From the NCBI RefSeq assembly GCF_018861025.1, contig NZ_JAHKQH010000038.1, forward strand, positions 1 through 45,465: 45,465 nucleotides of DNA, read 5' to 3'. The position numbers and the translations under genes are program-made. The notes under the pieces were generated by a model. That model was not told where the DNA came from. It worked only from the letters and a program-made list of their open reading frames with translations, and made no database searches. Shown here one piece after another: positions 1 through 10,100 of the stretch; positions within the stretch are counted from its first letter, which is position 1, and each line of letters starts with the position of its first letter. Source of the stretch: Psychrosphaera sp. B3R10 (GTDB lineage: Bacteria; Pseudomonadota; Gammaproteobacteria; Enterobacterales; Alteromonadaceae).

Positions 1-20
1 CAATTTAAAATGAAATGGTA

Positions 21-484
21 TGAGCTAATTTAAAGCGAATTTAGAACTTCCTCTGCACTCGGATGGAGGTTCCAAATATCGCTAAGGCTCTTTTGGAATG
101 ACGTTTTTTATTCTGAACTTATGAGCTGGCTGCAAGGTGAAACATGCTATTCCTCTGCACTCGGTTGGAGGTTCCAAATATCGCTGTGGCTCTTTTGGAA
201 TGACGTTTTTTGTCCTGAAATCATGAGCTAATTTAAAGCGAATTTAGAACTTCCTCTTCATTTGGTTTGAGGTTCCAAATATCGCTGTTGCTGGACTAAT
301 ATTACAAGCTATGGAATGACGTTTACTGCAAGAAAAACTCGTCATCTCAAAATCGCGAAGCGATATTTGAGATCTCCTTCAATATGCAGAGTACGTTTTT
401 TTGTTCTGAACTTATGCGCTAATTTAAAGCGAATTAAGACCAGTAGGGTCAGTGTTGCTGATTTTATAACTTCCTCTGCACTCT
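21..484. repeat. Tandem ~102-bp intergenic repeats (left end)
   Basis: Three consecutive units of about 102 bp start near 21, 122 and 224. Each begins with TGAGCT and contains CCTCTGCACTCGG (degraded in unit 3), then GAGGTTCCAAATATCGCT and GGAATGACGTTT. A partial fourth unit starts near 414. Between about 335 and 395 lies a piece of the same family in the opposite orientation, with CGTCATCTC, GCGATATTTGAGATCTCC and TGCAGAG. The units contain short inverted repeats (TTCCA / TGGAA). No open frame of note lies here. They look like a multicopy intergenic repeat; a relative in inverted orientation is near 45015-45095. Confidence 0.85.
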
Positions 485-569
485 GCTAGCTTTTAGCTAT
501 TCTATTTTCTGGGATGGCATCTAACTTAATCCACTTAATTTATCCTGTTATTTTTCTTTCAATGTTGTA

Positions 570-588
570 TAAATTTTTATGGTTTTTA
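570..588 (+). promoter_or_regulatory. Shared upstream motif, copy A (TTTATGGTTTTT)
   Basis: TTTTTATGGTTTTT ends 56 bp before the GH97 start. It matches, with T for C, the TTTACGGTTTT element found in the same orientation upstream of several other units in the window. It is a candidate operator or promoter element, and the protein that binds it is unknown. Confidence 0.35.
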
Positions 589-643
589 GGTCCTTGCATT
601 GTTTTATATTTTTCAAGTTAAACAGATAAAGGGGTAAACAGCT

Positions 644-2608
644 TTGTTATTTCTTGGTAAATCAAAATTCATTTCAAAGTTGATTGTCGCAACTGGTGTA
701 ACGTTTGTATTATTTGCTTGTAAAAGTAGTGATAATCTATTTAAAACGGAACAACATACGTTAACATCGCCTGATGGTCTTATTACACTTAACTTGTCGT
801 GGGAGTCAACAACATCACCGCAGTTCAGTGTGTTTTTCGACGATAAATCAGTTGTCTTACCGTCGGATATAGATTTGGTCTCACCTGGTACTGTCGCAAC
901 TGAACACGATCTAGTGTTGCTTTCTGAACGTTCTGTCGATGAAACAGCGGCATTAACTTGGGGCCAGTTTGAAGACCTAAAAAGTCGATACAACGAAGCT
1001 CGATTTAAACTTATCGATAAACAAACTCAAAGTGTAATCAGTCACCTAGAGGTTAGGGTTTTCAACGATGCCGTAGCTTTAAGACATGTGTTACAAGCCA
1101 AAGCCCAATCAACAACTAAAACGTTTAAAGAAGTAACAGAATTTACTTTAGCCCATGACGCAAAGGCATGGAGTAATAATGGCATGAAGCCTACGAAACA
1201 AACCGCGAGTCTTTTGCGTAGCAGTAATGAGAATTTGGCAATCCCTATTGCGTTTACTAGCAGCCAAATGCCAGCAATAGCGTTTCAAGAGGCTGGTCGT
1301 GTCGATACTGGTATGATTAAGCTTAAAACAGTATCTGATTCCGCAAAAGTTGTTGTTGCGAGCGCCCCTCTGGTAGCTAGTGATACATCATCGACCACGT
1401 CATGGCGCGTATTGCAGCTTGGTAAAACTGTAGGAAGCCTACTTACGTCACAAGTGTTGATAAGTCTGTCGCCACCAAACCAAATTGAAGATACGTCTTG
1501 GATCAAAACGGGTAAATCTTTTTGGGACTGGCGTGTACGTGGTGAGCAATATGAAGATCACACATATGCCTTAGATAATGAATCACTAAGACGAATGATT
1601 GATTTTGCCTCAAACAATAACATGCAATATGTGATGATCGACGCCAATTGGTATGGGCCAGAACATAACGCCAAGTCTGACCCGTTTACTGAAATTGATG
1701 GATTAAATATCAAAGCACTGATCAACCAAGCGAATGAGAAAGGCATTGGCTTTATTTTGTATCTCAATGATAAGGCAAGTGTAAATCATGATTTGGATGA
1801 GCTATTTGAAACATGGGCAAGTTGGGGAGCCGCAGGCGTTAAATATGGCTTTATGAAGCTGGGTGGAAAAGATAAGGTAATTAAAACCCTCAAAATTGTT
1901 GAACTTGCTGCCAAGCATAAATTATTAATCAATTTTCACGATAGCCCGGTAATTCCAAGTGGTATGAGACGAACATGGCCAAACTGGGTAACCAGAGAAG
2001 CAGTTCATGCACAAACGGATGGTTTGTATACTTATAAACCCTCAGGTTTTGTTGAGATGGCACATATAAATGCACTTGCTGGACCGTTAGATATGTCCAA
2101 TGGTTTCTTTAAGCTAGATGGCCTAAAACAAAGCCGAGATTATGTTAGAGAAGAGGTTTATTCCACAGTTGCAAGTGAAGTAGCGCGTTCTTTAATTATT
2201 TTTTCCGGATTGATCATCTTTCCAGATGCCCCTGAAGAGTATTTAGGAAAAAAGGACTTGTTTGAATTTTTAGAAAACATGCCTGCTACTTGGGACGAAT
2301 CAATGGTGTTATCAAGTGATATTAATGAGCACATAGTTACTGCAAGAAGAACGGGTGAAGAGTGGTTTATTGGTGCGGCGATTAATGAAGCCGGTGGAAC
2401 CTTGCCACTTAAATTAAACTTTTTAAAACCAAATCAAACTTATTTAGCCAAAATTTATGCAGATGCGCCCAATACCCATTACATAACTAATCGTGAGGCT
2501 TATGAAGTTATTACGCGTGAAGTAACTCAAAGTGATGTGTTAAAAATGCACTTAGCGCCAGGCGGTGGTCAAGCGATTTGGTTAAAGCCGATTAAAAAAG
2601 GAAAATAA
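644..2608 (+). CDS. GH97-family glycoside hydrolase, lipoprotein
   Basis: A 654-residue exported protein with lipobox LFAC (Cys26). An N-terminal GH97-type beta-sandwich (starting around LTSPDGLITLNLSW, residues 40-53) is followed by a TIM barrel (about residues 290-570, with MIDANWYG near 331) and a small C-terminal beta domain. GH97 enzymes are exo-alpha-glucosidases or alpha-galactosidases and need calcium. Retaining members have an Asp nucleophile after a GVK motif; here the motif reads GVKYGFM with Gly402 at that place, suggesting the inverting subgroup. The carboxylate-bearing segment HDSPVIPSG...RRTWPN is recognisable but divergent. The start is TTG; GGGG at 631-634 lies 9 nt upstream and serves as ribosome binding site. 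First gene of an operon with a sulfatase and a GH117-like enzyme, so it may remove an alpha-linked galactose branch from a sulfated galactan. Substrate inferred. Confidence 0.82.
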   Translation: MLFLGKSKFISKLIVATGVTFVLFACKSSDNLFKTEQHTLTSPDGLITLNLSWESTTSPQFSVFFDDKSVVLPSDIDLVSPGTVATEHDLVLLSERSVDETAALTWGQFEDLKSRYNEARFKLIDKQTQSVISHLEVRVFNDAVALRHVLQAKAQSTTKTFKEVTEFTLAHDAKAWSNNGMKPTKQTASLLRSSNENLAIPIAFTSSQMPAIAFQEAGRVDTGMIKLKTVSDSAKVVVASAPLVASDTSSTTSWRVLQLGKTVGSLLTSQVLISLSPPNQIEDTSWIKTGKSFWDWRVRGEQYEDHTYALDNESLRRMIDFASNNNMQYVMIDANWYGPEHNAKSDPFTEIDGLNIKALINQANEKGIGFILYLNDKASVNHDLDELFETWASWGAAGVKYGFMKLGGKDKVIKTLKIVELAAKHKLLINFHDSPVIPSGMRRTWPNWVTREAVHAQTDGLYTYKPSGFVEMAHINALAGPLDMSNGFFKLDGLKQSRDYVREEVYSTVASEVARSLIIFSGLIIFPDAPEEYLGKKDLFEFLENMPATWDESMVLSSDINEHIVTARRTGEEWFIGAAINEAGGTLPLKLNFLKPNQTYLAKIYADAPNTHYITNREAYEVITREVTQSDVLKMHLAPGGGQAIWLKPIKKGK

Positions 2609-2609
2609 A

Positions 2610-4118
2610 ATGAAATTAAAACTTAGTCTAAGTATCTTGGCCTGTGCCACCACCTTTATGATGGGTTGCACATCCCTTTCAGAGCCTGAACCAGTTAAAA
2701 AGCCTAACGTATTGATAATTTTAGTTGATGATCTCGGCTGGGCAGATGTTGCTACATACAACCCAAAAACTAATTATTCAACGCCAAATATGGATAAATT
2801 AGCCGCTGAAGGTATGAAGTTTACCGATGGTTACGCTGCGAGCCCGATTTGCAGTCCAACCCGAGCGGCTTTGATAACGGGTTTGCACCCCACTAGAATG
2901 GGAACAACTGACTTCTTTCGAAATAGACTTAAGAAAAATAAAATTAGAGAAGGCAAATTTAAACCTGCACCATTTAATGAAAGTCTACCGGAAAACCATG
3001 ACACCATTGCCAATGTGTTAAATAAAGAAGGTTACGATACAGCATTTCTTGGCAAGTGGCATTTAGGACAAACAGAGCAAGAGTGGCCTGAGTATTATGG
3101 ATTTGACGTTAATGTTGGCGGTCATGTTGCTGGTAGCCCAATGGGCGGATATTTTTCACCATATATAAACCCGCGTTTAGAAAGCGGACCAAAAGGTGAA
3201 TATCTAACAGATCGTTTAACATCAGAAGCAATTAACCTACTCGGTAATTACGCGCAGACCGACAAGCCATTTTTTATGTTGATGTCGTATTATTCGGTTC
3301 ATACTAAATTAGCAGCGCCTAAAGACTTGGTTGAAAAATATGAAGCCAAATTTGCTGGCACTGATCCAAAATCTGAATTTGCAGAAATCGAACAAATTTG
3401 GCCTAATAAAAAAGCCAGATTAAATCGCGTGTCTCAAACACATCCAACATACGCCTCTATGGTTGAAAAAGTCGATGAGAATATTGGACGTATCGTTAAC
3501 GAACTAGACAAACAGAATTTACAGGACGACACGATTGTCATCTTACTTTCAGACAATGGTGGCTTGTCTACATCTGAAGGTAGACCAACATCTAACTTGC
3601 CACTAAATGGCGGAAAAGGTTGGTTATATGAAGGCGGTATACGAGTCCCATTTGTAATTCGAGTCCCAGGCAGTGCATCTAACGGTAAAACCAGTAACGT
3701 TCCAGTTACGATGATGGATATCTCGGCAACGATTTACGCAATGTTAGGTATCGATGAAGACAAGCTTCCAAAGTCGGACGGTGAAAGCTTAAAACCTATT
3801 TTGGCATTGGAAAATGGCCTTGAAAACAGACCGTTATTTTTCCATTACCCGCATTACTCAAACCAAGGTGGTTTCCCTGGAGCTGCTGTTCGTTTAGGAA
3901 AGTGGAAATTATTGGAGCGCTTTGAGGATGGCCAAGTGCAACTATTTAACTTAGCCGAAGATATTGGCGAAAACCGTGATTTGGCGAAGAATTATCCCGA
4001 AAAGGTTGAAGAGCTTCGTAAAGTATTACATCAGTGGTACAAAGATCAAGACGCAGAGTTTTTGAGAAGTAACCCGAACAAACCACAGTTTGGTGAACCT
4101 TGGAAACCAGTTGGTTAA
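2610..4118 (+). CDS. Type I formylglycine sulfatase, lipoprotein
   Basis: A 502-residue S1-family sulfatase. The lipobox is MMGC (Cys20), so it is probably anchored to a membrane facing the periplasm or surface. The N-terminal metal site is LVDDLGW (Asp40/Asp41). The signature CSPTRAALITG places the formylglycine precursor at Cys81, and GKWHLG and LSDNGG supply further active-site residues. A formylglycine-generating enzyme must be encoded elsewhere. Its ATG follows the GH97 stop by one base, with AAGGA 8 nt upstream, so the two are translationally linked. In this context it should remove a sulfate ester from a galactan oligosaccharide. The position of the sulfate attacked cannot be read from sequence. 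Confidence 0.93.
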   Translation: MKLKLSLSILACATTFMMGCTSLSEPEPVKKPNVLIILVDDLGWADVATYNPKTNYSTPNMDKLAAEGMKFTDGYAASPICSPTRAALITGLHPTRMGTTDFFRNRLKKNKIREGKFKPAPFNESLPENHDTIANVLNKEGYDTAFLGKWHLGQTEQEWPEYYGFDVNVGGHVAGSPMGGYFSPYINPRLESGPKGEYLTDRLTSEAINLLGNYAQTDKPFFMLMSYYSVHTKLAAPKDLVEKYEAKFAGTDPKSEFAEIEQIWPNKKARLNRVSQTHPTYASMVEKVDENIGRIVNELDKQNLQDDTIVILLSDNGGLSTSEGRPTSNLPLNGGKGWLYEGGIRVPFVIRVPGSASNGKTSNVPVTMMDISATIYAMLGIDEDKLPKSDGESLKPILALENGLENRPLFFHYPHYSNQGGFPGAAVRLGKWKLLERFEDGQVQLFNLAEDIGENRDLAKNYPEKVEELRKVLHQWYKDQDAEFLRSNPNKPQFGEPWKPVG

Positions 4119-4139
4119 AGAAAAGCGAGATATTTAATA

Positions 4140-5117
4140 ATGAAATTACTATCAGCAGCGATAGCTTCAGTCACATTAGTAGGCGCTTTGGCATTACAAG
4201 CTTGCAGTACAACGGATGTTGCTCTGCCACAAAAGGTAACAGTCACACACTCAGCGTTAACTGGAATTGGCGTTGAAGCTGGGGTAATGCGACGTGATCC
4301 AAGTGATGTTATCAAGGTTGATAACATTTACTACGTTTGGTATTCAAAGGGAAAGATTTCCACTGGATATGATGCAACCGTTTGGTACGCTACGTCCCTT
4401 GATGGTCATAATTGGGTTGAGCAGGGCGAAGCATTAGCAAAAGGGAAAAAAGGAAGCTGGGAAGGTGAAAGCGTATTCACGCCCAATATCCTTGTTGCAG
4501 AAGGTAAGTACTGGCTTTTTTATACCGGTACGTCTAAACCTTATAAACGCCCATTTAGTCCTGATTCAAAGATTGGCTTGGCGGTATCCGACTCGCCATA
4601 TGGTCCTTGGGAGCGTGTTTCCAATCAACCAATCTTAAAAAATAGCGACACCAAGAGTGATTTCGATAGTCATTTGATTGACGATGCAAGCCTACTCGTT
4701 AAAGATGGAAAATATTGGCTGTATTATAAAGGCCGTCAGTTAGGGAAAAGCCCAAAAGAAACACAAATGGGGTTAGCCATAGCGGATAAACCACAAGGCC
4801 CATATATCAAGGTTTCAAATACGCCAGTCATCCCTGGCAATCATGAAGTCTTTGTTTGGCCACAAGGTAATGGTGTTGCGGCAATGATAGGAGATCGAGC
4901 GCCTGCCAATATCCAGCATTCAATAATGTTTGCTGAAGATGGTATTAATTTCACTCGTGTCTCCGACGTCATCGGTTATCCATGGGCTGCCGGTGGTTAT
5001 CGACCTGAGGCATTTACCGACAGTAATAAAGGTGGCTTGCCTCAATGGGGTGTTGAAATTGGTAAAGCTAAAAAGCAATTACCTTTCATTCATCGATTCG
5101 ATATCATTCAAAATTGA
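4140..5117 (+). CDS. GH117-like anhydro-galactosidase, beta-propeller lipoprotein
   Basis: A 325-residue lipoprotein (LQAC, Cys22) with a five-bladed beta-propeller pattern of repeated YYVWY, YWLFYTG and YWLYYKG strands. The order RRDPSDVIK, VWYATSLDG, SVFTPNILV, LIDDASLLV and NHEVFVWP is what I expect for GH117 (3,6-anhydro-alpha-L-galactosidases) and the related GH43 clan. The Asp residues and the His of the NHE motif are candidates for the catalytic set. GH117 enzymes release 3,6-anhydro-L-galactose from the non-reducing end of agar oligosaccharides. At 325 residues it is somewhat short for GH117, so an unassigned relative or a GH43 protein is the alternative. Third gene of the operon, 21 bp after the sulfatase. 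Confidence 0.62.
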   Translation: MKLLSAAIASVTLVGALALQACSTTDVALPQKVTVTHSALTGIGVEAGVMRRDPSDVIKVDNIYYVWYSKGKISTGYDATVWYATSLDGHNWVEQGEALAKGKKGSWEGESVFTPNILVAEGKYWLFYTGTSKPYKRPFSPDSKIGLAVSDSPYGPWERVSNQPILKNSDTKSDFDSHLIDDASLLVKDGKYWLYYKGRQLGKSPKETQMGLAIADKPQGPYIKVSNTPVIPGNHEVFVWPQGNGVAAMIGDRAPANIQHSIMFAEDGINFTRVSDVIGYPWAAGGYRPEAFTDSNKGGLPQWGVEIGKAKKQLPFIHRFDIIQN

Positions 5118-5125
5118 TAGACTGT

Positions 5126-5160
5126 ATAAGCATGCCGACAGCCTCGGCATGCTTATAATT
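5126..5160 (+). terminator. Hairpin terminator after the first operon
   Basis: A perfect 13-bp stem (5126-5138 with 5144-5156) encloses a 5-nt loop (CAGCC) and is followed by AATTTT. It starts 8 bp after the GH117-like stop and closes the 644-5117 operon, so the next sulfatase gene needs its own promoter. Confidence 0.75.
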
Positions 5161-5273
5161 TTACCGTCTCATAATTATTCAAAACAGCGCCTGACACAGG
5201 TCACATACCACTTTATTTTCATCAAACATCCACTGACTGACATATTCAATTCCTAGCAGTAAACTTAAATTTG

Positions 5274-5302
5274 TTGACATTAAATCAATGATCTCATAAC
5301 CT
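5274..5302 (+). promoter_or_regulatory. Possible sigma-70 promoter before the second sulfatase
   Basis: TTGACA at 5274-5279 is a full -35 match. After 17 bp, TAACCT at 5297-5302 is a weak -10. It lies about 100 bp before the chosen start. An AT-rich palindrome (GTATTTT...AAAATAC, about 5303-5323) sits just downstream. Confidence 0.3.
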
Positions 5303-5403
5303 GTATTTTATATTTAAAAATACAATTTGTAGTGGAGCGCTGTAAGCCTCACTTTAGTTCATTCGATGCAAAATGTTCAAATGACGGTTGGAAATCAATT
5401 GAT

Positions 5404-6876
5404 ATGAAATCATTAAGAAGTTTATCTATGTTATTTGGGATCGCATTTTTAGCGTCCTGTTCAAACACTCAAGAAACAAATACTCAGGAAGATCCCGATA
5501 AGGCGGAATTTCCGAATATCATATATATCCTCGCGGATGACGCCGGAGTTGGAGATGTCTCAAGTTATAACCCGCAGTCAAAGATCCCAACGCCAAATTT
5601 GGATGAACTGGCAGCGCAAGGGATTAGGTTTACCGACGCGCATTCTCCTTCGTCGGTTTGTACACCAACTCGGTATAGTGTATTAACCGGTCGCTATTCT
5701 TGGCGCAGTCGTCTTAAAAAAGGGGTTTTATTTGGTTATGGAACAGCCTTAATTGAAGATGGTCGTGAAACCGTAGCATCGGTATTAAAATCGAGCGGCT
5801 ATAACACGGCTGGTATCGGTAAATGGCATATTGGTTTGGGCAGTGGTAAAAAAACAGATTATAGTAAACCATTAACACCTGGGCCAATTGATAACGGCTT
5901 TGATTATTACTACGGGATCCCTGCGTCATTAGACATGGACCCTTATGTTTATTTTGAAAACGACAAGTTGGTTCAGCCTGCAACATTAAAAACCGGCAAA
6001 CATGGCCTTCCGCGCGGTGTTGGTGGTGGTGAAGAGTTTTGGCGTGGCGGCGAAATCGCTAAAGACTTTAAGCATATCGAGGTGTTACCAAACATAGTTA
6101 AACGAGCAGAAGACTATATTGTTGAACAAAAAAATAGCAAAAAGCCATTTTTTCTATATTTGCCGTTACCTGCACCGCACCAACCATGGTTACCAACCGC
6201 TGAATTTAAAGGAAAAAGCCAAGCCGGCGCTTATGGTGACTTCATGGTCCAAGTCGATAGTGTTGTGGGCCAAATCGTAAGAGCAACGGAAAAAGCGGGT
6301 TTAACTAAGAATACACTTATTATATTCACCAGCGACAACGCTTCACATTGGTATCAGCGTGACATCGACGAACATGGACACCGTGCTAATTTAAATTACC
6401 GCGGCCATAAGGGCGACATTTATGAAGGTGGCCATCGTGTTCCATTTATTGCCAAATGGCCTAATAAAATCCCTAGCAATCAAGTGTCTGATGAACTGAT
6501 ATCTCTGACTGATTTGATGGCGACGGCCGCAGCGATTACAAATACAACGTTACCAGCAAACGCCGGTGAAGATAGTGTTAACATATTGCCTGTGTTGACG
6601 CAGCAAAATGCCAACATACCTCCTAGACAAACAACCATTACACATTCGGTAGATGGCACGTTTTCAATCCGTCTAGGGGCTTGGAAGTTAATCGATGCGC
6701 CACATTCAGGTGGGTTTAATAAAGGGAAGTTGAGTCAATATACAGATATGCCGCAGGTGCAATTATATAATTTGGACTCTGATCCTTCAGAATCAAATAA
6801 TGTTTACGATAAATATCCAGCAAAGGTAACAGAGATGTTGACCCTGTTAGCTAAAATTAAACAGCAGAGCAGTTAG
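5404..6876 (+). CDS. Type I formylglycine sulfatase, lipoprotein
   Basis: A 490-residue sulfatase from the ATG at 5404. An upstream in-frame start at 5332 adds 24 residues with no signal character, whereas MKSLRSLSMLF...LASC is a clean lipoprotein signal (Cys19). The signature CTPTRYSVLTG gives formylglycine Cys86. ILADDAG supplies the metal-binding Asp pair, followed by GKWHIG and TSDNASHWY, the latter unlike the usual SDNGG. The motif around CTPTRYSVLTGRYSWR is of the arylsulfatase A-like kind and differs from the other two sulfatases here, so a different sulfate position is likely. It lies between two terminators and is probably transcribed alone. Confidence 0.92.
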   Translation: MKSLRSLSMLFGIAFLASCSNTQETNTQEDPDKAEFPNIIYILADDAGVGDVSSYNPQSKIPTPNLDELAAQGIRFTDAHSPSSVCTPTRYSVLTGRYSWRSRLKKGVLFGYGTALIEDGRETVASVLKSSGYNTAGIGKWHIGLGSGKKTDYSKPLTPGPIDNGFDYYYGIPASLDMDPYVYFENDKLVQPATLKTGKHGLPRGVGGGEEFWRGGEIAKDFKHIEVLPNIVKRAEDYIVEQKNSKKPFFLYLPLPAPHQPWLPTAEFKGKSQAGAYGDFMVQVDSVVGQIVRATEKAGLTKNTLIIFTSDNASHWYQRDIDEHGHRANLNYRGHKGDIYEGGHRVPFIAKWPNKIPSNQVSDELISLTDLMATAAAITNTTLPANAGEDSVNILPVLTQQNANIPPRQTTITHSVDGTFSIRLGAWKLIDAPHSGGFNKGKLSQYTDMPQVQLYNLDSDPSESNNVYDKYPAKVTEMLTLLAKIKQQSS

Positions 6877-6938
6877 GTTCATATCGTGATGATAATATAG
6901 GTCAGGTTTATTTCTGCACTCATTACCTCTACGCTTAA

Positions 6939-6976
6939 AGAGTGGTACTGAATTATTCAGTGTCACTCTATTTTTA
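6939..6976 (+). terminator. Hairpin terminator after the second sulfatase
   Basis: A 14-bp stem with two central wobble positions (6939-6952 with 6956-6969) is followed by ATTTTTAAC. It lies 62 bp after the sulfatase stop and 190 bp before the GH2 start. Confidence 0.7.
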
Positions 6977-7100
6977 ACAATCAATAACATTTCATAATAC
7001 GCCCCATTACTGTATTTTTGTGTCTTATTAGACACTATAAAGTCCCTTTTTTAACACTATTTGGTATTCACTAAATAGCTTATCTTTATTTTTGTTTAAC

Positions 7101-7117
7101 AAATTTTACGTTTTTTA
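7101..7117 (+). promoter_or_regulatory. Shared upstream motif, copy B (TTTTACGTTTTTT)
   Basis: AAATTTTACGTTTTTT ends about 50 bp before the GH2 ATG. It has one G where the better copies have two. Same orientation relative to the gene as the other copies. Confidence 0.4.
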
Positions 7118-7165
7118 GCGTCGACTTTTGTCTAATATGGGTAGTTATTAAAAGGGTCTTCCATA

Positions 7166-10100
7166 ATGAATTTATTTACTAAATATCGCTTCGTATTATT
7201 TGTTTTAGCGATTATTTCTTCACACATTAATGCAGCACGTTTACATATTGATTTAAACCAAAACTGGAAATTTTCTTTATCCGGCAGTGACGCTGCAACA
7301 TCACCAACGTTTGACGATAGGGATTGGAAGACAGTAAATGTGCCACACGACTGGGCATTTAATAAAGGGATCAGTATTGACGGCCAACAAGGTGACAAAG
7401 GCGGTTATTTTGACGGTGGTTTAGGTTGGTATCGTCAATCATTCGACGTCAGTAAATCCTGGTTAGATAAGCGTGTTGTGATTGATTTCGAAGGCGTTTA
7501 CATGAACAGTGAAGTTTGGATAAACGGTCACTATCTTGGTAAAAAAGCCTATGGCTATATTTCGTTTCAATACGACATTGGTCAATATTTAACAGCGGGC
7601 ACTAACCATATTGCCGTGCGCGTTGACAACTTGAAAGAGCCTTCTGCTCGTTGGTATCACCCAGCAGGTATCTATGCACCTGTCTCCCTAACAGTAATGG
7701 ATGCTCAATCTTATGTTCAAAATAATGGTGTCTATGTCACCACGTCGTTAAACAAAGATAAGTCAGCACAAGCGACGGTAAAACTGGAATACGCTAATAC
7801 CCGAAATGAATCTTTGTATGTTGAGTCTAAAATTGTCGACCAAACGGGCAAGCCAGTATTAGTTGAGAATAATCCATTACCAGCTTGTACTTCAGAAAAC
7901 TGTTCAACAACGTCACAGTTAACTTTATATAAACCAAAGTTATGGGACACAGAAACGCCTAATCTTTATACCTTGAGTACAACCATTCGTAGCTCCGATA
8001 AAGTTTATGACACGGTGGATACTCGATTTGGTATTCGCACGATTAAATGGGATACAAAAACCGGGTTTTGGTTAAACGACAAGGTGACCAAACTTAAAGG
8101 CGTGAGTGAGCATTGGGAAGGTGGCCCGGTAGGTGGCGCTTGGACTAAGCCATTGTTGCGTTGGAAGTTAGCATTATTTAAAGAAATGGGCGTCAATGCA
8201 ATCCGTACAGCCCACAATCCATATCCACCAATTTTTTATGAATTGTGTGATGAAATGGGCATCTTGGTCATGGATGAAGTGTTCGATGGCTGGAGTAAAA
8301 AGGCACCGTTTGACTATGGTCAGCAGGCGTTTAAAGACGATTGGAAAACAGATCTAACAGAATGGGTTAGTCGTAACAGAAACCACCCATCGATTATCCT
8401 TTACAGCGTAGGTAATGAAACTCGAGGCGATGAAATTGCTGAGAAATTAGTAAACGAAATGCACAAACTCGATCCAACTCGCCCTGTGACTTCAGGCCAC
8501 AGTGCGTCAAGTAAAATGGACGTGTTTGGAGTAAACGGCGGCAGTGAAAAAACACAATTTTTCGAAAATTCACGACCGGATCTACCTTTTATTGCGACTG
8601 AAGCACCACACACTTGGCAAACACGCGGATATTACCGCTCTCAAACGTGGTTACGAGACGGCAATCATTCGAAACGACAAGGCATTTTCCCGTTACCTGA
8701 TTTAGCCGAGGAAGAAATCTTCACTTACGAATGGGCAGATCCAAGTACATGGAGAAACCCAAAGCAGCATTTTAATTCGTCATATGACAACGCAACGGTA
8801 AGAATATCAGCCCGTAAAAACTGGGAGTTAATGCGCGATTTACCTTGGTTTAGCGGACATTTCCGTTGGACTGGTTTTGACTATTATGGTGAAGCGGGTT
8901 ATGTCCACGGTGGCTGGCCGTTCCGTTTATTTATGGGTGGCGCGTTAGACGTAGCCGGATTTGAAAAAGATCTGTTCTATTTCTACAAGAGCCAATGGAC
9001 CGACGAACCTTTTGTACATTTATTACCGCATTGGACTCATCCGCGAATGGCAGCAGCAACGAAGATCCCTGTTTGGGCTTATTCTAACTGTGAAGAAGTT
9101 GAGCTATTTATTAACGGAAAATCGTTAGGTCGTGATTCGTTAGGAACTAAATGGGACGAAATGCAAGCCGAGTGGATGGTACCTTGGCAAGAAGGCACAC
9201 TAAGCGCTAATTGTTTAGTTGATGGTCAAGTCAAAGCAAGCACTCAGCAGGTTACAGCAAACGCCCCAAGCCGTTTACAACTAACACTTGAAGACCGCTT
9301 TGTTCAACCTGAAACAGGCAGCGCAATAATCACCGCTGAACTGCTAGATGAAAAAGGAACCTTCTATCCATATGGCGAAAACAAGGTTTACTTCCATTTA
9401 GTGGGAGACGCCGAGATCCGTTCACTAGAAAACGGTGATCCAGTTGATACGTCAAAAAATGTCGGCGTAGATAATCGTAAAGCTTTTATGGGAGCGACTC
9501 GAGCGTTTATTGATATTGATAACGGTGCAACTAATGTGTCTATGATCAGTGCCGCGATTATCGGAGATAAGCAGTTATATTCATCAGACTTAATTAACAT
9601 TGATGTGGCCACACTAAATATCAAAGGCAAGGCGGCTAAAGTTAGCATTGACGTGTTTTACACAACTGACGGTTCTATACCGTCAAAGCGCAGTCAAAAA
9701 TATTCAGGCGCATTTAAAGTAAAACCAAACACGTTAGTTCAAGCGGTTGTTTATATTGACGGTAAAGCATTATTTACGATGAAAGAAGCGTTTGCAGATG
9801 GTTCAGGTTTGTATTGGGGAAAAACGGGCTCCAGCGCACAAGTCGAAAATTCACGTGCGATGCCTGCTAAAGATGCATTACTTAAAGGAGCTGCAAAACG
9901 TGCTACTCACGTTGATTTTCAAGCCAGTGAAGGTTCTATTACTTGGTATCAGGAAAACGACGGCGAATACGGTATGAATGAATTGGCCATCGAATACGCA
10001 TCAAATGATAAAGAAAGCGACCGCGAGATGTTACTTATCGTAAATGGTAAAAAGATTGCGAAGCTGAAATTTCCTAAAACAGGGAAATGGCAAGGCAAGT

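Noticed and set aside
21-484. Tandem repeats as a possible CRISPR array
   Set aside because: The units are about 102 bp and similar along most of their length, with no short repeat alternating with unique spacers and no cas genes.
613-993. Minus-strand open frame opposite the GH97 N-terminus
   Set aside because: It lies antisense to a well-supported lipoprotein start, has no recognisable motif and no ribosome site that I can support.
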